This document shows, piece by piece, positions 8,183-17,163 of a stretch of DNA of 49,371 nt. A model generated the notes under the pieces. The model was not told the origin of the DNA and did no database searches. It worked only from the letters and a program-made list of their open reading frames with translations. Every line of letters starts with the position of its first letter. Position 1 is the stretch's first letter. The position numbers were made by a program, and so were the translations under genes. Source of the DNA: Acidimicrobiaceae bacterium (lineage in GTDB: Bacteria > Actinomycetota > Acidimicrobiia > Acidimicrobiales > RAAP-2); assembly GCA_003160115.1 (NCBI GenBank), contig PLQL01000033.1, positions 53,699 through 103,069 on the forward strand, written 5' to 3'.

Positions 8183-9688
8183 ATGTCAGTCGAAGAACTA
8201 CCCGTACTACTTGAGCCAACTCTCGAGAACGAATCCGCGAACGAGAAGTACCACCGGCGCAGGTGGTGGATACTCGCCGTTATTGGTATCGCCCAGCTGA
8301 TGGTGATCCTGGACGGCACGATCGTCAACATTGCCCTACCCACCGCGCAACACGCGTTGCATTTCTCCAACTCCGACCGCCAGTGGATCGTTACCGCGTA
8401 TTCACTCGCCTTCGGCAGCCTCCTTCTGCTCGGTGGACGTATTTCCGACTACATCGGTAGGAAGAATGCCCTCATTACCGGACTCGTCGGTTTCGCACTC
8501 GCTTCGGCGCTCGGCGCCGCGTCCATCAACTTCACGATGCTCGTTGTCGCACGCACCGTCCAAGGCGCATTTGGAGCGCTCCTGGCACCGGCGGTTCTCT
8601 CGCTTCTCACGACGACCTTCACGAACCCCGATGAGCGGGGCAAGGCCTTTGGCATCTACGGCGCCATCGCGGGCGCCGGTGGTGCGCTGGGGCTCCTACT
8701 CGGCGGCATCCTCACTTCGTACGCCTCGTGGCGTTGGACGCTCTTGGTGAATCTGATCTTCGCCGCCGTCGCGGTGACCGGAGCGATCGCGTTCCTTCGC
8801 CATGACCGTGGCACTGACCACGACCCGCTGGACTGGCGAGGTGTGCTTACGGCCACCACTGGTCTGTTCGCCTTGGTCTTCGGCTTCTCGCACGCCGAGA
8901 CGACATCATGGTCCAATCACTACACGATTGGCAGCTTCATCGTCGCCGTCGTGCTCCTTGGCGCTTTTGCCAGGATCCAGACGCGCGCGAAGTTCCCGCT
9001 GCTACCAACGAGAGTGGTGCTCGACCGTAACCGAGGTGGTTCACTCATCGCGATGCTCATCGCTGGATCGGGCATGTTCGGCGTCTTCCTCTTCCTGACG
9101 TACTACCTGCAAGAGACACTCGGATTCAGCGCAGTGCTGACGGGCGTCGCGTTCCTGCCAATGGTCGTGTCACTGTCAATCACGGCCCAGTTGTCAAACA
9201 TCGTGCTGCTGCCCAAGATCGGACCGCGCCCACTCATTCCCGTTGGCATGCTGATGTCGGCCGGAGCCCTATTGATGCTCACGCACTTAGGCGTCTCGAG
9301 TTCGTACCTCTCGAGTGTGTTTCCCGCCCTGGTACTCCTCGGACTCGGCATCGGCCTCGTCTTCGCGCCGGCGATCAACACCGCCACTGCGGGAGTCGAA
9401 CCACACGATGCCGGAGTCGCGTCGGCGTCGGTGAACACCTCCCAGCAGGTTGGTGGCTCAATTGGTACGGCACTCCTGAACACGCTGGCGGCGAGTGCGG
9501 CGACGTCGTTCTTGATCGGCAAAGCCCCCACGAAACTCAACGTCGAACTCGCGAACGTGCACAGTTACACGTCCGCGTTCGGTTACTCGGCGATCATCTT
9601 CCTCGTGGGCGCCGTGCTCACGGGCCTGATCCTGCGTTCTGGCGCACCCAGGATCCCCGAGTCCGCCTCACCCGCCATCGTCCACTGA
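8183..9688 (+). CDS. DHA2 family MFS drug:H+ antiporter (14-TMS)
   Basis: 501 residues from ATG 8183, with CTGGAGG 5 bases upstream; the upstream in-frame start at 8102 lies in the promoter region. It matches EmrB/QacA-type DHA2 transporters: ILDGTIVNIALPTAQ in the first membrane segment (motif D1), GRISDYIGRKNAL (motif A between TM2 and TM3), RTVQGAFGALLAPAVLSLL (motif B/C region) and a late SQQVGGSIGTALLN. It should export amphipathic or cationic compounds using the proton gradient. It is likely controlled by the divergent TetR protein, and a strong hairpin follows the stop. Confidence 0.93.
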   Translation: MSVEELPVLLEPTLENESANEKYHRRRWWILAVIGIAQLMVILDGTIVNIALPTAQHALHFSNSDRQWIVTAYSLAFGSLLLLGGRISDYIGRKNALITGLVGFALASALGAASINFTMLVVARTVQGAFGALLAPAVLSLLTTTFTNPDERGKAFGIYGAIAGAGGALGLLLGGILTSYASWRWTLLVNLIFAAVAVTGAIAFLRHDRGTDHDPLDWRGVLTATTGLFALVFGFSHAETTSWSNHYTIGSFIVAVVLLGAFARIQTRAKFPLLPTRVVLDRNRGGSLIAMLIAGSGMFGVFLFLTYYLQETLGFSAVLTGVAFLPMVVSLSITAQLSNIVLLPKIGPRPLIPVGMLMSAGALLMLTHLGVSSSYLSSVFPALVLLGLGIGLVFAPAINTATAGVEPHDAGVASASVNTSQQVGGSIGTALLNTLAASAATSFLIGKAPTKLNVELANVHSYTSAFGYSAIIFLVGAVLTGLILRSGAPRIPESASPAIVH

Positions 9689-9694
9689 GCTGGT

Positions 9695-9724
9695 CCAGGG
9701 TCGGCCCTTTGCGGCCGGCCCTGG
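9695..9724 (+). terminator. Hairpin terminator after the MFS exporter
   Basis: CCAGGGTCGGCC, loop CTTTGC, GGCCGGCCCTGG: 12 paired positions including one G-U, starting 6 bases after the exporter stop. No U-tract follows. Confidence 0.7.
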
Positions 9725-9867
9725 CGTGAGCTCGCGGCCGACGGCCTGCTCGAGACCAGTTTTGTGAGGTGAAAGACCTCTTCACGGAACGATGGCGACC
9801 CATTCACCGTGAAGAAAGGTCGTGTCGGTACGATGGGGGCTCGGGATTTGGCGATCCCGGCGGTGGC

Positions 9868-9873
9868 TATAAT
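9868..9873 (+). promoter_or_regulatory. Candidate -10 box of the diaminopropane operon
   Basis: A perfect TATAAT lies 69 bases upstream of the GTG start of the aminotransferase gene. The best -35 candidate (TTGGCG, 9848-9853) is only 14 bases away, so the match is incomplete. Confidence 0.45.
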
Positions 9874-9941
9874 TGAACCCCCAAGTAAATTCCGAGCGAG
9901 TCTGCCCGACGCGAACGCTCCCCAATCGAGAGGAACCCGCG

Positions 9942-11183
9942 GTGAACCCATTCGAAGAACTCGAGTCCAACGTGCGCTACTACTGCCGGCGCTGGCCGGC
10001 CGTCTTCTCGAGCGCCCATGGTGCGACCTTGGTCGACGAAAACGGCGTTGAGTACCTCGACTTCTTCGCGGGAGCGGGCGCCCTTTCCTACGGACACAAC
10101 AATCCGGTGCTTGTCGAGGTCGCGATCCAGCACTTGCGCGAGGGCAGGCTACTGCACAGCCTTGACACTTTCACCGTAGAGAAGCGCGCCTTCCTTGAAT
10201 CAATGCAGCGTCGTATTCTTGAGCCTCGTCAACTCGACATGGTGATCCAGACCGTGGGACCAACCGGCGCCACGGCCGTGGAGGCCGCACTCCAGTTGGC
10301 CCAGCGCATCACCGGTCACCGCGCCGTCGTCGGTTTCGAGGGCGGCTACCACGGCATGACGTACCGCGCCGCTTCGATCTCTGCTTCCATGGCGGGACGA
10401 GAGACGAGCGCCCACCTCAAGGACTTCGTCGCGTTGCCTTACGTCGCGAACGTCACTGAGGCTGACCTTGAACTCCTAGCCCAGACCTTGCGAACCAGCG
10501 TCAACGGCCAGAAGATTGGCGCACTCATCATCGAACCCACGCAAGGTGAAGGGGGAGCCCGACCGTTTGACCCCGCATACCTACGGGCGATTCGCGAGCA
10601 GTGCAGCGAACTCGGCATCCTCGTCATCGCCGACGAAGTCCAGGCGGGTGTCGGGCGCACCGGTCCGTTCTTCTCCTTTGAAGGTTCGTCACTCGATCCC
10701 GACATCATTTGCCTGTCCAAGTCCATCAGCGGCCTCGGGCTTCCAATGGCGATCAACCTGGTACGTCGTAGCCTCGACACGTGGGCACCCGGTGAATTCT
10801 CGGGCACGTTCCGCGGCAACAATCTGGCCTTTGCGACCTCCGCCGCGATGATCGAGACGTACTGGACTGATTCGGAGTTGGAAAAGGGCACCGAGCAGCG
10901 CGGTCTCATCGTTCGAGACTCGCTCCACCAGATGGCCGACACCTACGGCGAAGGCTCCTTCGTCGTTCGAGGCAACGGCCTGCTCTGTGGTCTGGACGTG
11001 GGCAACACCGAACTCGCCGACGACATCGCCCGCAATGCGTTTGACCAACACCTCATTGTTGAGACGTGTGGCGCCGGCGACACCACTGTCAAGCTTCTCA
11101 CGCCATTGATTATCGACGAGGACCAACTTAGCGAAGGCCTGGACCGACTGAGCGACGCGGTCGCACACGCTTCCTCGCGTTGA
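9942..11183 (+). CDS. dat: L-2,4-diaminobutyrate:2-oxoglutarate aminotransferase
   Basis: 413 residues from GTG 9942, chosen because GAGAGGA precedes it and the family begins (N)PFEELESNVRYYCR; the ORF-track start adds 23 residues. It is a class-III PLP aminotransferase of the EctB/Dat type: FFAGAGALSYGHNNP, GPTGATAVEAALQLA, FEGGYHGMTY, PLP-ring Asp in VIADEVQAGVGRTGPF (about 231) and Schiff-base Lys in CLSKSISGLGLP (about 260). It converts aspartate semialdehyde plus glutamate to L-2,4-diaminobutyrate. No ectA or ectC is nearby. The next gene, overlapping by 4 bases, is a group II decarboxylase, so the product is most likely 1,3-diaminopropane rather than ectoine. Confidence 0.88.
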   Translation: MNPFEELESNVRYYCRRWPAVFSSAHGATLVDENGVEYLDFFAGAGALSYGHNNPVLVEVAIQHLREGRLLHSLDTFTVEKRAFLESMQRRILEPRQLDMVIQTVGPTGATAVEAALQLAQRITGHRAVVGFEGGYHGMTYRAASISASMAGRETSAHLKDFVALPYVANVTEADLELLAQTLRTSVNGQKIGALIIEPTQGEGGARPFDPAYLRAIREQCSELGILVIADEVQAGVGRTGPFFSFEGSSLDPDIICLSKSISGLGLPMAINLVRRSLDTWAPGEFSGTFRGNNLAFATSAAMIETYWTDSELEKGTEQRGLIVRDSLHQMADTYGEGSFVVRGNGLLCGLDVGNTELADDIARNAFDQHLIVETCGAGDTTVKLLTPLIIDEDQLSEGLDRLSDAVAHASSR

Positions 11184-12607
11184 ACCCGAACTGGCGAGAT
11201 TTCGTCGTCACTGTCGACGAACGAGGACTCTCAACGCTGGTCTCGGCCGCAACCTGCGCCGTCGAGAGCCTGGCGCGACCCCGCGGGCCACGTTCGAATC
11301 TGACGCCGGCAGCCCTGCATGAACTGATTTGGTCCACGGAGATCTGCCCCGAAACGGGCCGCGAACTCACTGAAGTTCTCCATGAACTCGGACAGACGGT
11401 GTGGTCACACGGGGTCGTGCCAAGTGACCCCGCTTGTGTCGCCCACCTACATCCGCCCACCCTGGTTCCCGCAGTCGTCACCGAACTCGCCATCGCGGCC
11501 TCCAACCAATCCATGGACTCCTGGGACCAGTCGCCTTCGGGCACCGAGGTCGAACTGCACCTCTTGGATTGGCTCGCCGACTTGATGGGGATGCCGGTGA
11601 GCGGCTCTGGGATCATGACTTCTGGCGGTACCGCCTCAAACGTGCTCGCCATGACCCTCGCGCGCTCCTGGGCGGCCCGTCGCCTCGGTCTTGACGTGCT
11701 GAAGACTGGACTGCCCGAGCAAGCGCGCGCGTGGCGAATCCTGTGTTCGGACCAGGCCCACTTCTCGGTTCAGCGCGCCGCCGCGCAGCTCGGCCTCGGT
11801 CGCGACGCCGTCATTGTCGTCACCTCAGAAGCCAGTGGCATCATGAGCATCGATAGTCTGGACCAGACGTTGGCGAATCTCGCGGAGCTGCATTTAGAAC
11901 CGATTGCCATCATCGCGACCGCCGGTACGACGGACTTGGGCGTGATCGACCCCCTTGAAGAGGTCGGGCGACGAGCTCGCGACCATGGAGCGTGGTTCCA
12001 CGTCGACGCCGCAGTCGCCGGCGCATTCCTCCTCTCCGAGAACTTGAGAACTCAACTCAAGGGCATCGATACAGCTGATTCGGTCACCGTTGATTTCCAC
12101 AAACTTTGGTGGCAACCCTTCAACGCCAGTGCCCTCGTGGTGCGCGACGTCGATCAATTCGAACTCTTACGGGTGAAATCCAACTACCTCGACCGTGGCG
12201 ATGAAATCGAAGGCATGATCAACCTCGTCGGTCGTTCCCTTGACACTTCACGTCGATTTGACGCGGTCAAGGTTGTCGCGACCCTTCGCACGCTGGGTCG
12301 TGAGTCCATGGCCTCGATGCTCGAACATCTCGTCGACCTGACTAACTATGCGGGCGCTCGTATCGCGGAGAGTCCACAATTCGAACTGGTGGCCCCTCCC
12401 GCCTCAGTCATGTGCGTTTTCGAGGTCCGTGGTGCCAACGGTGACGATCTGCGTGGCATTCAACAACGTCTGCTCGCCCGCGGGGAGATGGTACTTGGGC
12501 GCACCGAAATCAAGGGCCGGGCCGCGCTGAAGTTCACGTTCATGAATCCACTTGCCACTTATGACGACGTCGATCGACTCATCGCGATGGTAACCGAAGA
12601 AATATAG
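11180..12607 (+). CDS. ddc: L-2,4-diaminobutyrate decarboxylase (group II PLP decarboxylase)
   Basis: 475 residues. The TTG start at 11180 overlaps the aminotransferase stop as TTGA, indicating translational coupling; no better start is near. Group II decarboxylase landmarks are present: HLHPPTLVPAVVTELAI at the N-terminus, MTSGGTASNVLAM, DQAHFSVQRAA, IIATAGTTDLGVIDPLEE, HVDAAVAGAF (His274, Asp276) and the PLP-lysine motif DFHKLWWQPF (Lys308). With Dat next door the natural reaction is diaminobutyrate to 1,3-diaminopropane plus CO2, as in Acinetobacter Dat-Ddc and the rhizobactin RhbA-RhbB pair. The class also includes aromatic and glutamate decarboxylases, so the substrate call rests mainly on the partner gene. 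Confidence 0.85.
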   Translation: MNPNWRDFVVTVDERGLSTLVSAATCAVESLARPRGPRSNLTPAALHELIWSTEICPETGRELTEVLHELGQTVWSHGVVPSDPACVAHLHPPTLVPAVVTELAIAASNQSMDSWDQSPSGTEVELHLLDWLADLMGMPVSGSGIMTSGGTASNVLAMTLARSWAARRLGLDVLKTGLPEQARAWRILCSDQAHFSVQRAAAQLGLGRDAVIVVTSEASGIMSIDSLDQTLANLAELHLEPIAIIATAGTTDLGVIDPLEEVGRRARDHGAWFHVDAAVAGAFLLSENLRTQLKGIDTADSVTVDFHKLWWQPFNASALVVRDVDQFELLRVKSNYLDRGDEIEGMINLVGRSLDTSRRFDAVKVVATLRTLGRESMASMLEHLVDLTNYAGARIAESPQFELVAPPASVMCVFEVRGANGDDLRGIQQRLLARGEMVLGRTEIKGRAALKFTFMNPLATYDDVDRLIAMVTEEI

Positions 12608-12955
12608 CCTTGAACAGGAGTGTCACCCCTCAGACGTGACTCGGGGAAAGTCGAACTACGAAACGTACATTCGGATTCTGGTTCACCCTGGTGGTTATCG
12701 GGGCATTGCTGGCCATCGTCGTTACGCACGCAGAGCCAGTGACCTACACCCATACTCTCTTTCAATATCCGCAGCTACCCTTTACTCGCGGCGTGGACAA
12801 GGTCCTATCGTGCGGCACGAATGGTGATGGTTTCTCCAAGCCCTAAGTGTTCGGTCGCGCACCGACAGAACGATCCCGTGTTCCCAATTGCGCAGTCGTG
12901 CTGTATCAAGAGTGATCGCGTAAGTGGTTTCATCTTGAGACGGTAGTCTTTTTCC
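12608..12955. other. 348-bp stretch between ddc and the DUF1295 gene
   Basis: No intact gene is evident. It holds an open frame at 12640-12846 that looks like an exported-protein N-terminus without a normal start (separate entry). Frames listed on the minus strand and at 12636 on the plus strand look like shadows of it. Confidence 0.4.
12658..12846 (+). pseudogene. Start-less exported small protein or gene stump
   Basis: In the frame of 12661 the translation has a signal-peptide shape: basic KRT, then FGFWFTLVVIGALLAIVV, then THAEPVTYTHTLFQYP and a short polar tail ending SKP before TAA. No ATG, GTG or TTG precedes the hydrophobic run. The codon where a start is expected reads ACG (12658-12660), 7 bases after a good GGGGAAAG. 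One T-to-C change from ATG would explain this. It could be a decayed gene truncated downstream, or a real short ORF with a non-standard start. I do not recognise the family. Confidence 0.35.
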
Positions 12956-13789
12956 GTGACTCCCCTTCTCCTCGTCGTTTTCATCGCCGGCGGCGTATGC
13001 GCATTCGCGTGGATCGCGTCACTTCTCTCCGGCGACACCTCCTGGGTTGACCGAAGCTGGTCAATCGTGCCGGTGATCTACGTGTGGGTCTTCGCGGCGT
13101 ATGGTCATCTCGTGAATGCCCGCCTCGATTTGATGGCTTCATTGGTGACCATCTGGGGAGTTCGACTTACGTTCAATTTTGCTCGCCGGGGCGGCTACAC
13201 GGGACTCGAGGACTACCGCTGGCCAGTGCTGCGCGCATCGATGTCCAAATGGCGGTTCCAACTCTTCAACTTCTTCTTCATAGTGCTCTACCAGAACTTC
13301 CTGTTGGTGCTCATCGTGCTCCCCGTGCTAACGGCCTACCAGCATCGCGCTACACCGCTGCGTCCACTCGACGTACTACTCAGTGCAGCCTTCCTCGCGT
13401 GCACCCTCGCCGAGACCGTCGCCGACCAACAGCAGTGGAACTTCCAACAATGGAAAGTCGCCGAAGCCAAGGCCGGACGAGTGCCAGCTATCCGCTTCGT
13501 TCAGACGGGCCTCTTTCGATACTCACGCCACCCGAATTACTTCTACGAGCAGGCCCAATGGTGGATCCTTTTCTTCGTTGGTGCGGTCGCGGCCGGTTCG
13601 GTCCTCGAATGGACGGTCCTTGGCGCCCTCTTGCTCACCCTGCTGTTTCTGGGCTCCACCAGCTTCACCGAACGACTGACCCTCGAGCGCTACCCCGAGT
13701 ACGCGCTCTACCAAAAGTCCACTTCGGCCATTATTCCCTGGACCACCCAGGCACCTCGTTCGATCGTCCAGACCGCCCCGTCCGACTAG
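12956..13789 (+). CDS. DUF1295 / steroid 5-alpha-reductase-like membrane protein
   Basis: 277 residues, GTG 12956. It is a polytopic membrane protein with about six or seven hydrophobic segments. Family hallmarks: DRSWSIVPVIYVW, IWGVRLTFNFARRGGYTGLEDYRW, ADQQQWNFQQWK, the C-terminal cofactor-site signature GLFRYSRHPNYFYEQAQWW, and TERLTLERYPEYALYQKSTSAIIPW. Relatives are reductases of double bonds in lipids or sterols using NADPH, and isoprenylcysteine methyltransferase-like enzymes; the substrate here is unknown. It is convergent with the thioredoxin-reductase fusion, with only 4 bases between stops. Confidence 0.88.
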   Translation: MTPLLLVVFIAGGVCAFAWIASLLSGDTSWVDRSWSIVPVIYVWVFAAYGHLVNARLDLMASLVTIWGVRLTFNFARRGGYTGLEDYRWPVLRASMSKWRFQLFNFFFIVLYQNFLLVLIVLPVLTAYQHRATPLRPLDVLLSAAFLACTLAETVADQQQWNFQQWKVAEAKAGRVPAIRFVQTGLFRYSRHPNYFYEQAQWWILFFVGAVAAGSVLEWTVLGALLLTLLFLGSTSFTERLTLERYPEYALYQKSTSAIIPWTTQAPRSIVQTAPSD

Positions 13790-13793
13790 GAAA

Positions 13794-15005
13794 CTAAACC
13801 TTGGCCGCGAGCGATTCCAGGTAGTAGCGAATCTGGATCGCTACCGCCGCACCTTCGCCAACCGCCGAGGCGATCTGTTTGGTCGAACCAGCTCGAACGT
13901 CGCCCGCCGCAAACACGCCCTCGACGTTGGTTTGGAACATGTGATCAGTAGTGAGAAAGCCTCGCTCATCGACCGCGAGCGTGCCGTTGAGGAATCCAGT
14001 GTTGGGGTCAAGTCCGATGAAGACAAACGCTCCCGACGTATCGTGCGTGACCTCCTTTCCGTCACGATTGACGGTGATCGACTCGAGTTTTCCCGACGAG
14101 TTCGCGTTGAAAGATTGCACTTTGGCGTTACACCACACGGTCATATTGGCGTGATTCAAGACCTTGTCCTGTAGCAACTTGCTCGCGGTCAATTTGTCAA
14201 TCGCCTGTAGGACGGTCACGTGATCGGCAAATTGTGTAAGAAAAAGTCCTTCCTCGAGTCCGCTGTTTCCACCACCAACAATGGTCACGTTCTTTGCGCC
14301 TTTATAGAAGGGTCCGTCGCACGTGGCACAAAAATGGATACCAGCACCAATGAGGTCGGCCTCACCTTCGGCGTCGGTTCGACGGTAGGTCGACCCCGTG
14401 GCGACCAGCACCGCTCGAGCTCTGAGCGAATCCCCAGTCGAGAGGTCCACGCGCAGGAAGGGTTCATCGCGCGTGATTGCAGTCACCGCAACAGCTTGAA
14501 GGATCTCGACACCATAACGCTCGGCTTGACGGATGATGCGGTCAGCTAACTCCGCGCCCGACACTCCGTCGGGAAAGCCCGGATAGTTGTCGAACCGTTC
14601 GGTGACACCCGCTTGGCCGCCCGGCGCTGATTTCTCAACCACGAGGACCTTGGAGTTCTCTCGGGCTGCGTAGATGGACGTCGTGAGGCCCGTGGGACCG
14701 CCGCCCACCACGACAACGTCGTACTCAGTATTCGACGCGGAACGAGTAAGGCCAATGCGGTCCGCGAGTTCGTCATTCGTGGGTTCAGTCAGGAAGGAAC
14801 CATCGGGAAAGATGATCGTCGGTATGACGCGCTTACCGTCGTTACGTGACTCCACCTCGTCGATCGCCTCAGCGTGTTCTTCGAGGTCGATCCACTCGTA
14901 GGGGATTCGATGAGAGGACAGGAATTGCTTGGCCCGCCGGCAGTCGGGACACCAGCTCGCACCATAGACAATTATCGGGTCGGTAGTTTTTGAGTGATCT
15001 GACAT
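13794..15005 (-). CDS. Glutaredoxin/mycoredoxin-thioredoxin reductase fusion
   Basis: 403 residues against about 310 for an ordinary thioredoxin reductase. Residues 10-85 are a glutaredoxin-like domain with active site CPDC (Cys19, Cys22) and the cis-Pro strand VIPTIIF, closest to mycoredoxin/NrdH types. Residues 94-403 are a complete TrxR: FAD motif GGGPTG (101-106), redox centre CATC (226-229), NADPH motif GGGNSG (244-249) and C-terminal FAD-binding GVFAAGDVRAGSTKQ. The fusion would let the reductase pass NADPH electrons directly to its own CPDC domain. ATG 15005. It acts in the cytoplasm. Confidence 0.9.
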   Translation of the reverse strand: MSDHSKTTDPIIVYGASWCPDCRRAKQFLSSHRIPYEWIDLEEHAEAIDEVESRNDGKRVIPTIIFPDGSFLTEPTNDELADRIGLTRSASNTEYDVVVVGGGPTGLTTSIYAARENSKVLVVEKSAPGGQAGVTERFDNYPGFPDGVSGAELADRIIRQAERYGVEILQAVAVTAITRDEPFLRVDLSTGDSLRARAVLVATGSTYRRTDAEGEADLIGAGIHFCATCDGPFYKGAKNVTIVGGGNSGLEEGLFLTQFADHVTVLQAIDKLTASKLLQDKVLNHANMTVWCNAKVQSFNANSSGKLESITVNRDGKEVTHDTSGAFVFIGLDPNTGFLNGTLAVDERGFLTTDHMFQTNVEGVFAAGDVRAGSTKQIASAVGEGAAVAIQIRYYLESLAAKV

Positions 15006-15138
15006 CCCGCCACTTTAAGGGACGCGCCGAGCGAACGCACCTAGCAACGCTTCGAATCCAAAACGACCGCCTGAAGCAAACGCCCTAACAATCGAAGGGG
15101 TGACGGTCATTTCCCATTCTCGCCGACAGGGCCCTTTT

Positions 15139-15495
15139 CTATGACTGGTAAGTGCCGTAGCCTCGCGAGACGAGTTCTCCAGTGAACTCCAACACCTCAC
15201 AAACACGGCCGCCCAATTCGTTGACGTAGTTGATCACCACGATGCCGACGCCCTCGTATATTCCTTTCAGTTCGAAGTGAAGGTCAGGTTTCCTCCGCAG
15301 TCCTTCGGCCCAGTAGACGCGAAGCGCGGGCTTTCCTCGAACGACACCTTTGCTCGAAGGAATCAATTGGGCGGCTAATGGCGAGGCGAAAACCACGTCC
15401 TCCGTGAAATGTTCCATGATGGCGTCAAGATCGTGTTCGTTCCAGGCGCGAAGCCAGTCATCCACGAATCTTCTCGTCGGGAGGGCTTCGGTCAT
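15139..15495 (-). CDS. SnoaL-like / NTF2-fold protein
   Basis: 118 residues from ATG 15495; the 331-aa ORF-track entry is mostly antisense to trhO and only its last 118 residues are real. It is an NTF2-like cone fold: FVDDWLRAWNEHDLDAIMEHF, TEDVVFASPLAAQLI, RGKPALRVYWAEGLRRKPDLHF, then ELKGIYEGVGIVVINYVNE and CEVLEFTGELV. The family covers small isomerases, cyclases and ligand-binding proteins; nothing here identifies a substrate. The start lacks a clear ribosome-binding site. Confidence 0.75.
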   Translation of the reverse strand: MTEALPTRRFVDDWLRAWNEHDLDAIMEHFTEDVVFASPLAAQLIPSSKGVVRGKPALRVYWAEGLRRKPDLHFELKGIYEGVGIVVINYVNELGGRVCEVLEFTGELVSRGYGTYQS

Positions 15496-15609
15496 GAAGT
15501 AGCAATCGACCGATTCACCAGCTCGTGTGCTCCTTGTCCCATGGCCAACTGTAACCCCGGCTAAGTGCTTCCTCTTCTCGGACCACGCGGCCATCGATAA
15601 AATCAAGAT

Positions 15610-16527
15610 GTGGACCTCCAAAAAGTAATCTTGTACTACGGGTTCACGCCCCTGGAGGATCCCGAAGCTATTCGACTCTGGCAAGAAACACTCTGTCGGA
15701 CTCTTGGTCTCAAGGGTCGTATCTTGATCTCGAAGCACGGCATCAACGGCACGTTGGGTGGCGAGATGTCTGCTCTCAAGAGATACGTGCATCAGACGAA
15801 GAATTACTCCGGTTTCAAGACGATCGACTTCAAGTGGTCCGACGGCGCCGTCGATGACTTCCCGCGACTGCGGGTGCGGGTTCGCGACGAAGTGGTGTCC
15901 TTTGGAGCAGCCGATGAGATCAAGGTCGACTTGAATGGCATCGTCGGAGGTGGGACTCGCTTGACACCGACCCAAGTACACGAACTCGTCGCACAGAGAG
16001 GTGACGAGGTCGTCTTCTTCGACGCTCGAAACGCCTTCGAGGCGAGGATCGGAAGGTTTAAAAACGCCGTGGTGCCGAGCGTCGAGACGACGCGCGAGTT
16101 TGTCCATGAGATCGATAACGGGAAATTCGACCACCTGAAGTCTCGGCCCGTCGTGACGTACTGCACCGGTGGAATACGATGCGAAGTTCTTTCGTCATTG
16201 ATGAAATCGCGCGGGTTCGAGGAGGTCTACCAACTCCAAGGTGGCATCGTGCGCTACGGGCAAGAGTTTGGCGACCGAGGCCTTTGGGAAGGTTCGCTCT
16301 ACCTCTTTGACGCACGGATGAACCAGGAGTTCGGTGAAGAATCGAAGGTCCTCGGTACTTGCGAACGCTGCGACGAACCAACCAGCAAGTACTACAACTG
16401 TTCGAATCTGGCATGTCGAACCCTGATTCTGCTCTGTGCCACGTGCGCCACGGACAACCAGAGTACGGATTGCCTCGCGGACCACGCCGCCAACCATGAG
16501 CCGAAGGGCGAACTCCGAGCCCACTGA
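15610..16527 (+). CDS. trhO: tRNA uridine(34) hydroxylase TrhO (rhodanese family)
   Basis: 305 residues, GTG 15610. The N-terminal acylphosphatase-like domain ([26 protein letters not shown]) is followed by a rhodanese domain with catalytic loop CTGGIRCE (185-192), preceded by [13 protein letters not shown] and the family-typical [10 protein letters not shown]. The C-terminus carries several cysteines ([25 protein letters not shown]) that may bind zinc. TrhO installs 5-hydroxyuridine at the wobble position of tRNA in an oxygen-dependent, prephenate-independent way. It is monocistronic. Confidence 0.9.
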   Translation: MDLQKVILYYGFTPLEDPEAIRLWQETLCRTLGLKGRILISKHGINGTLGGEMSALKRYVHQTKNYSGFKTIDFKWSDGAVDDFPRLRVRVRDEVVSFGAADEIKVDLNGIVGGGTRLTPTQVHELVAQRGDEVVFFDARNAFEARIGRFKNAVVPSVETTREFVHEIDNGKFDHLKSRPVVTYCTGGIRCEVLSSLMKSRGFEEVYQLQGGIVRYGQEFGDRGLWEGSLYLFDARMNQEFGEESKVLGTCERCDEPTSKYYNCSNLACRTLILLCATCATDNQSTDCLADHAANHEPKGELRAH

Positions 16528-16590
16528 GTCGCGTCCGCGCCGCCGGCGCCACACGAACAGTACGAGAAGTCCGGCATGTAAGTTGGGGCG

Positions 16591-17109
16591 ATGGTGTCAT
16601 CAGATTCGTGCGAGGGCTGTGGTTTCCGCTGGAGTTCAATCACCGCATCAGAAATACCTGCCCGCACGAGTGAGGCGACTGAGCAGTTCGTCGTTGTCGT
16701 ACTCTCGTCAGCACCATTCGTCAACAACCGCCCGGCGCCCGACCGCTGGTCAATTCTCGAATATGGCGGCCATATGCGCGACGTCTTCATGTCGATTCGC
16801 GAACGAATCGTACGAGCCTCAATTGAAGATGATTCAGTGGGCTCCCCAATATACCGAGACGAACGAGTCGACCTCGGCTTCTATAAATTCGACGAACCCG
16901 AAGACGTCGCGATCGAGCTTGGCGCGATGTCACGATTGTTTGTGAAGACTTTCGAGGCCTTACCACCTGACTACGAGGAGCGACTCTTCACCTACAGCCC
17001 CATCTCGAATGCCAGGGTGACGCTTCTCTGGGCAGGGGCGCAGGCCCTTCACGAGTGCGAGCACCATCTTGGGGACGTCCGCGAGAACGAAAGGCTCCTG
17101 AATGCCTAA
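16591..17109 (+). CDS. DinB-like four-helix protein with N-terminal CxxC
   Basis: 172 residues, ATG 16591. It starts with a short C-E-G-C-G-F-R-W element seen in one actinobacterial DinB subgroup, then four helices: RPAPDRWSILEYGGHMRDVF (first metal His), SIRERIVRA, DVAIELGAMSRLFVKTFEAL and QALHECEHHLGDVRE (second and third His). The three His positions fit the usual DinB metal site. Family members include thiol-dependent transferases such as mycothiol S-transferase, but this substrate is unknown. It lies 54 bases upstream of the S51 peptidase gene and may share its transcript. Confidence 0.8.
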   Translation: MVSSDSCEGCGFRWSSITASEIPARTSEATEQFVVVVLSSAPFVNNRPAPDRWSILEYGGHMRDVFMSIRERIVRASIEDDSVGSPIYRDERVDLGFYKFDEPEDVAIELGAMSRLFVKTFEALPPDYEERLFTYSPISNARVTLLWAGAQALHECEHHLGDVRENERLLNA

Positions 17110-17163
17110 GAGCTTCTTTTTTTCTGCCGCTTCGCACGCCGGTCTGGACAGCAGACTTGACCC

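Noticed and set aside
15015-15110. 31-codon minus ORF (MTVTPSIVRAFASGG...) 9 bases before the Grx-TrxR start
   Set aside because: A leader peptide is possible, but length and composition are not distinguishable from chance.
15496-16134. N-terminal 213 codons of the 331-aa minus ORF at 15139-16134
   Set aside because: Antisense to trhO, which has clear family motifs; only the last 118 codons (SnoaL-like) are supported.
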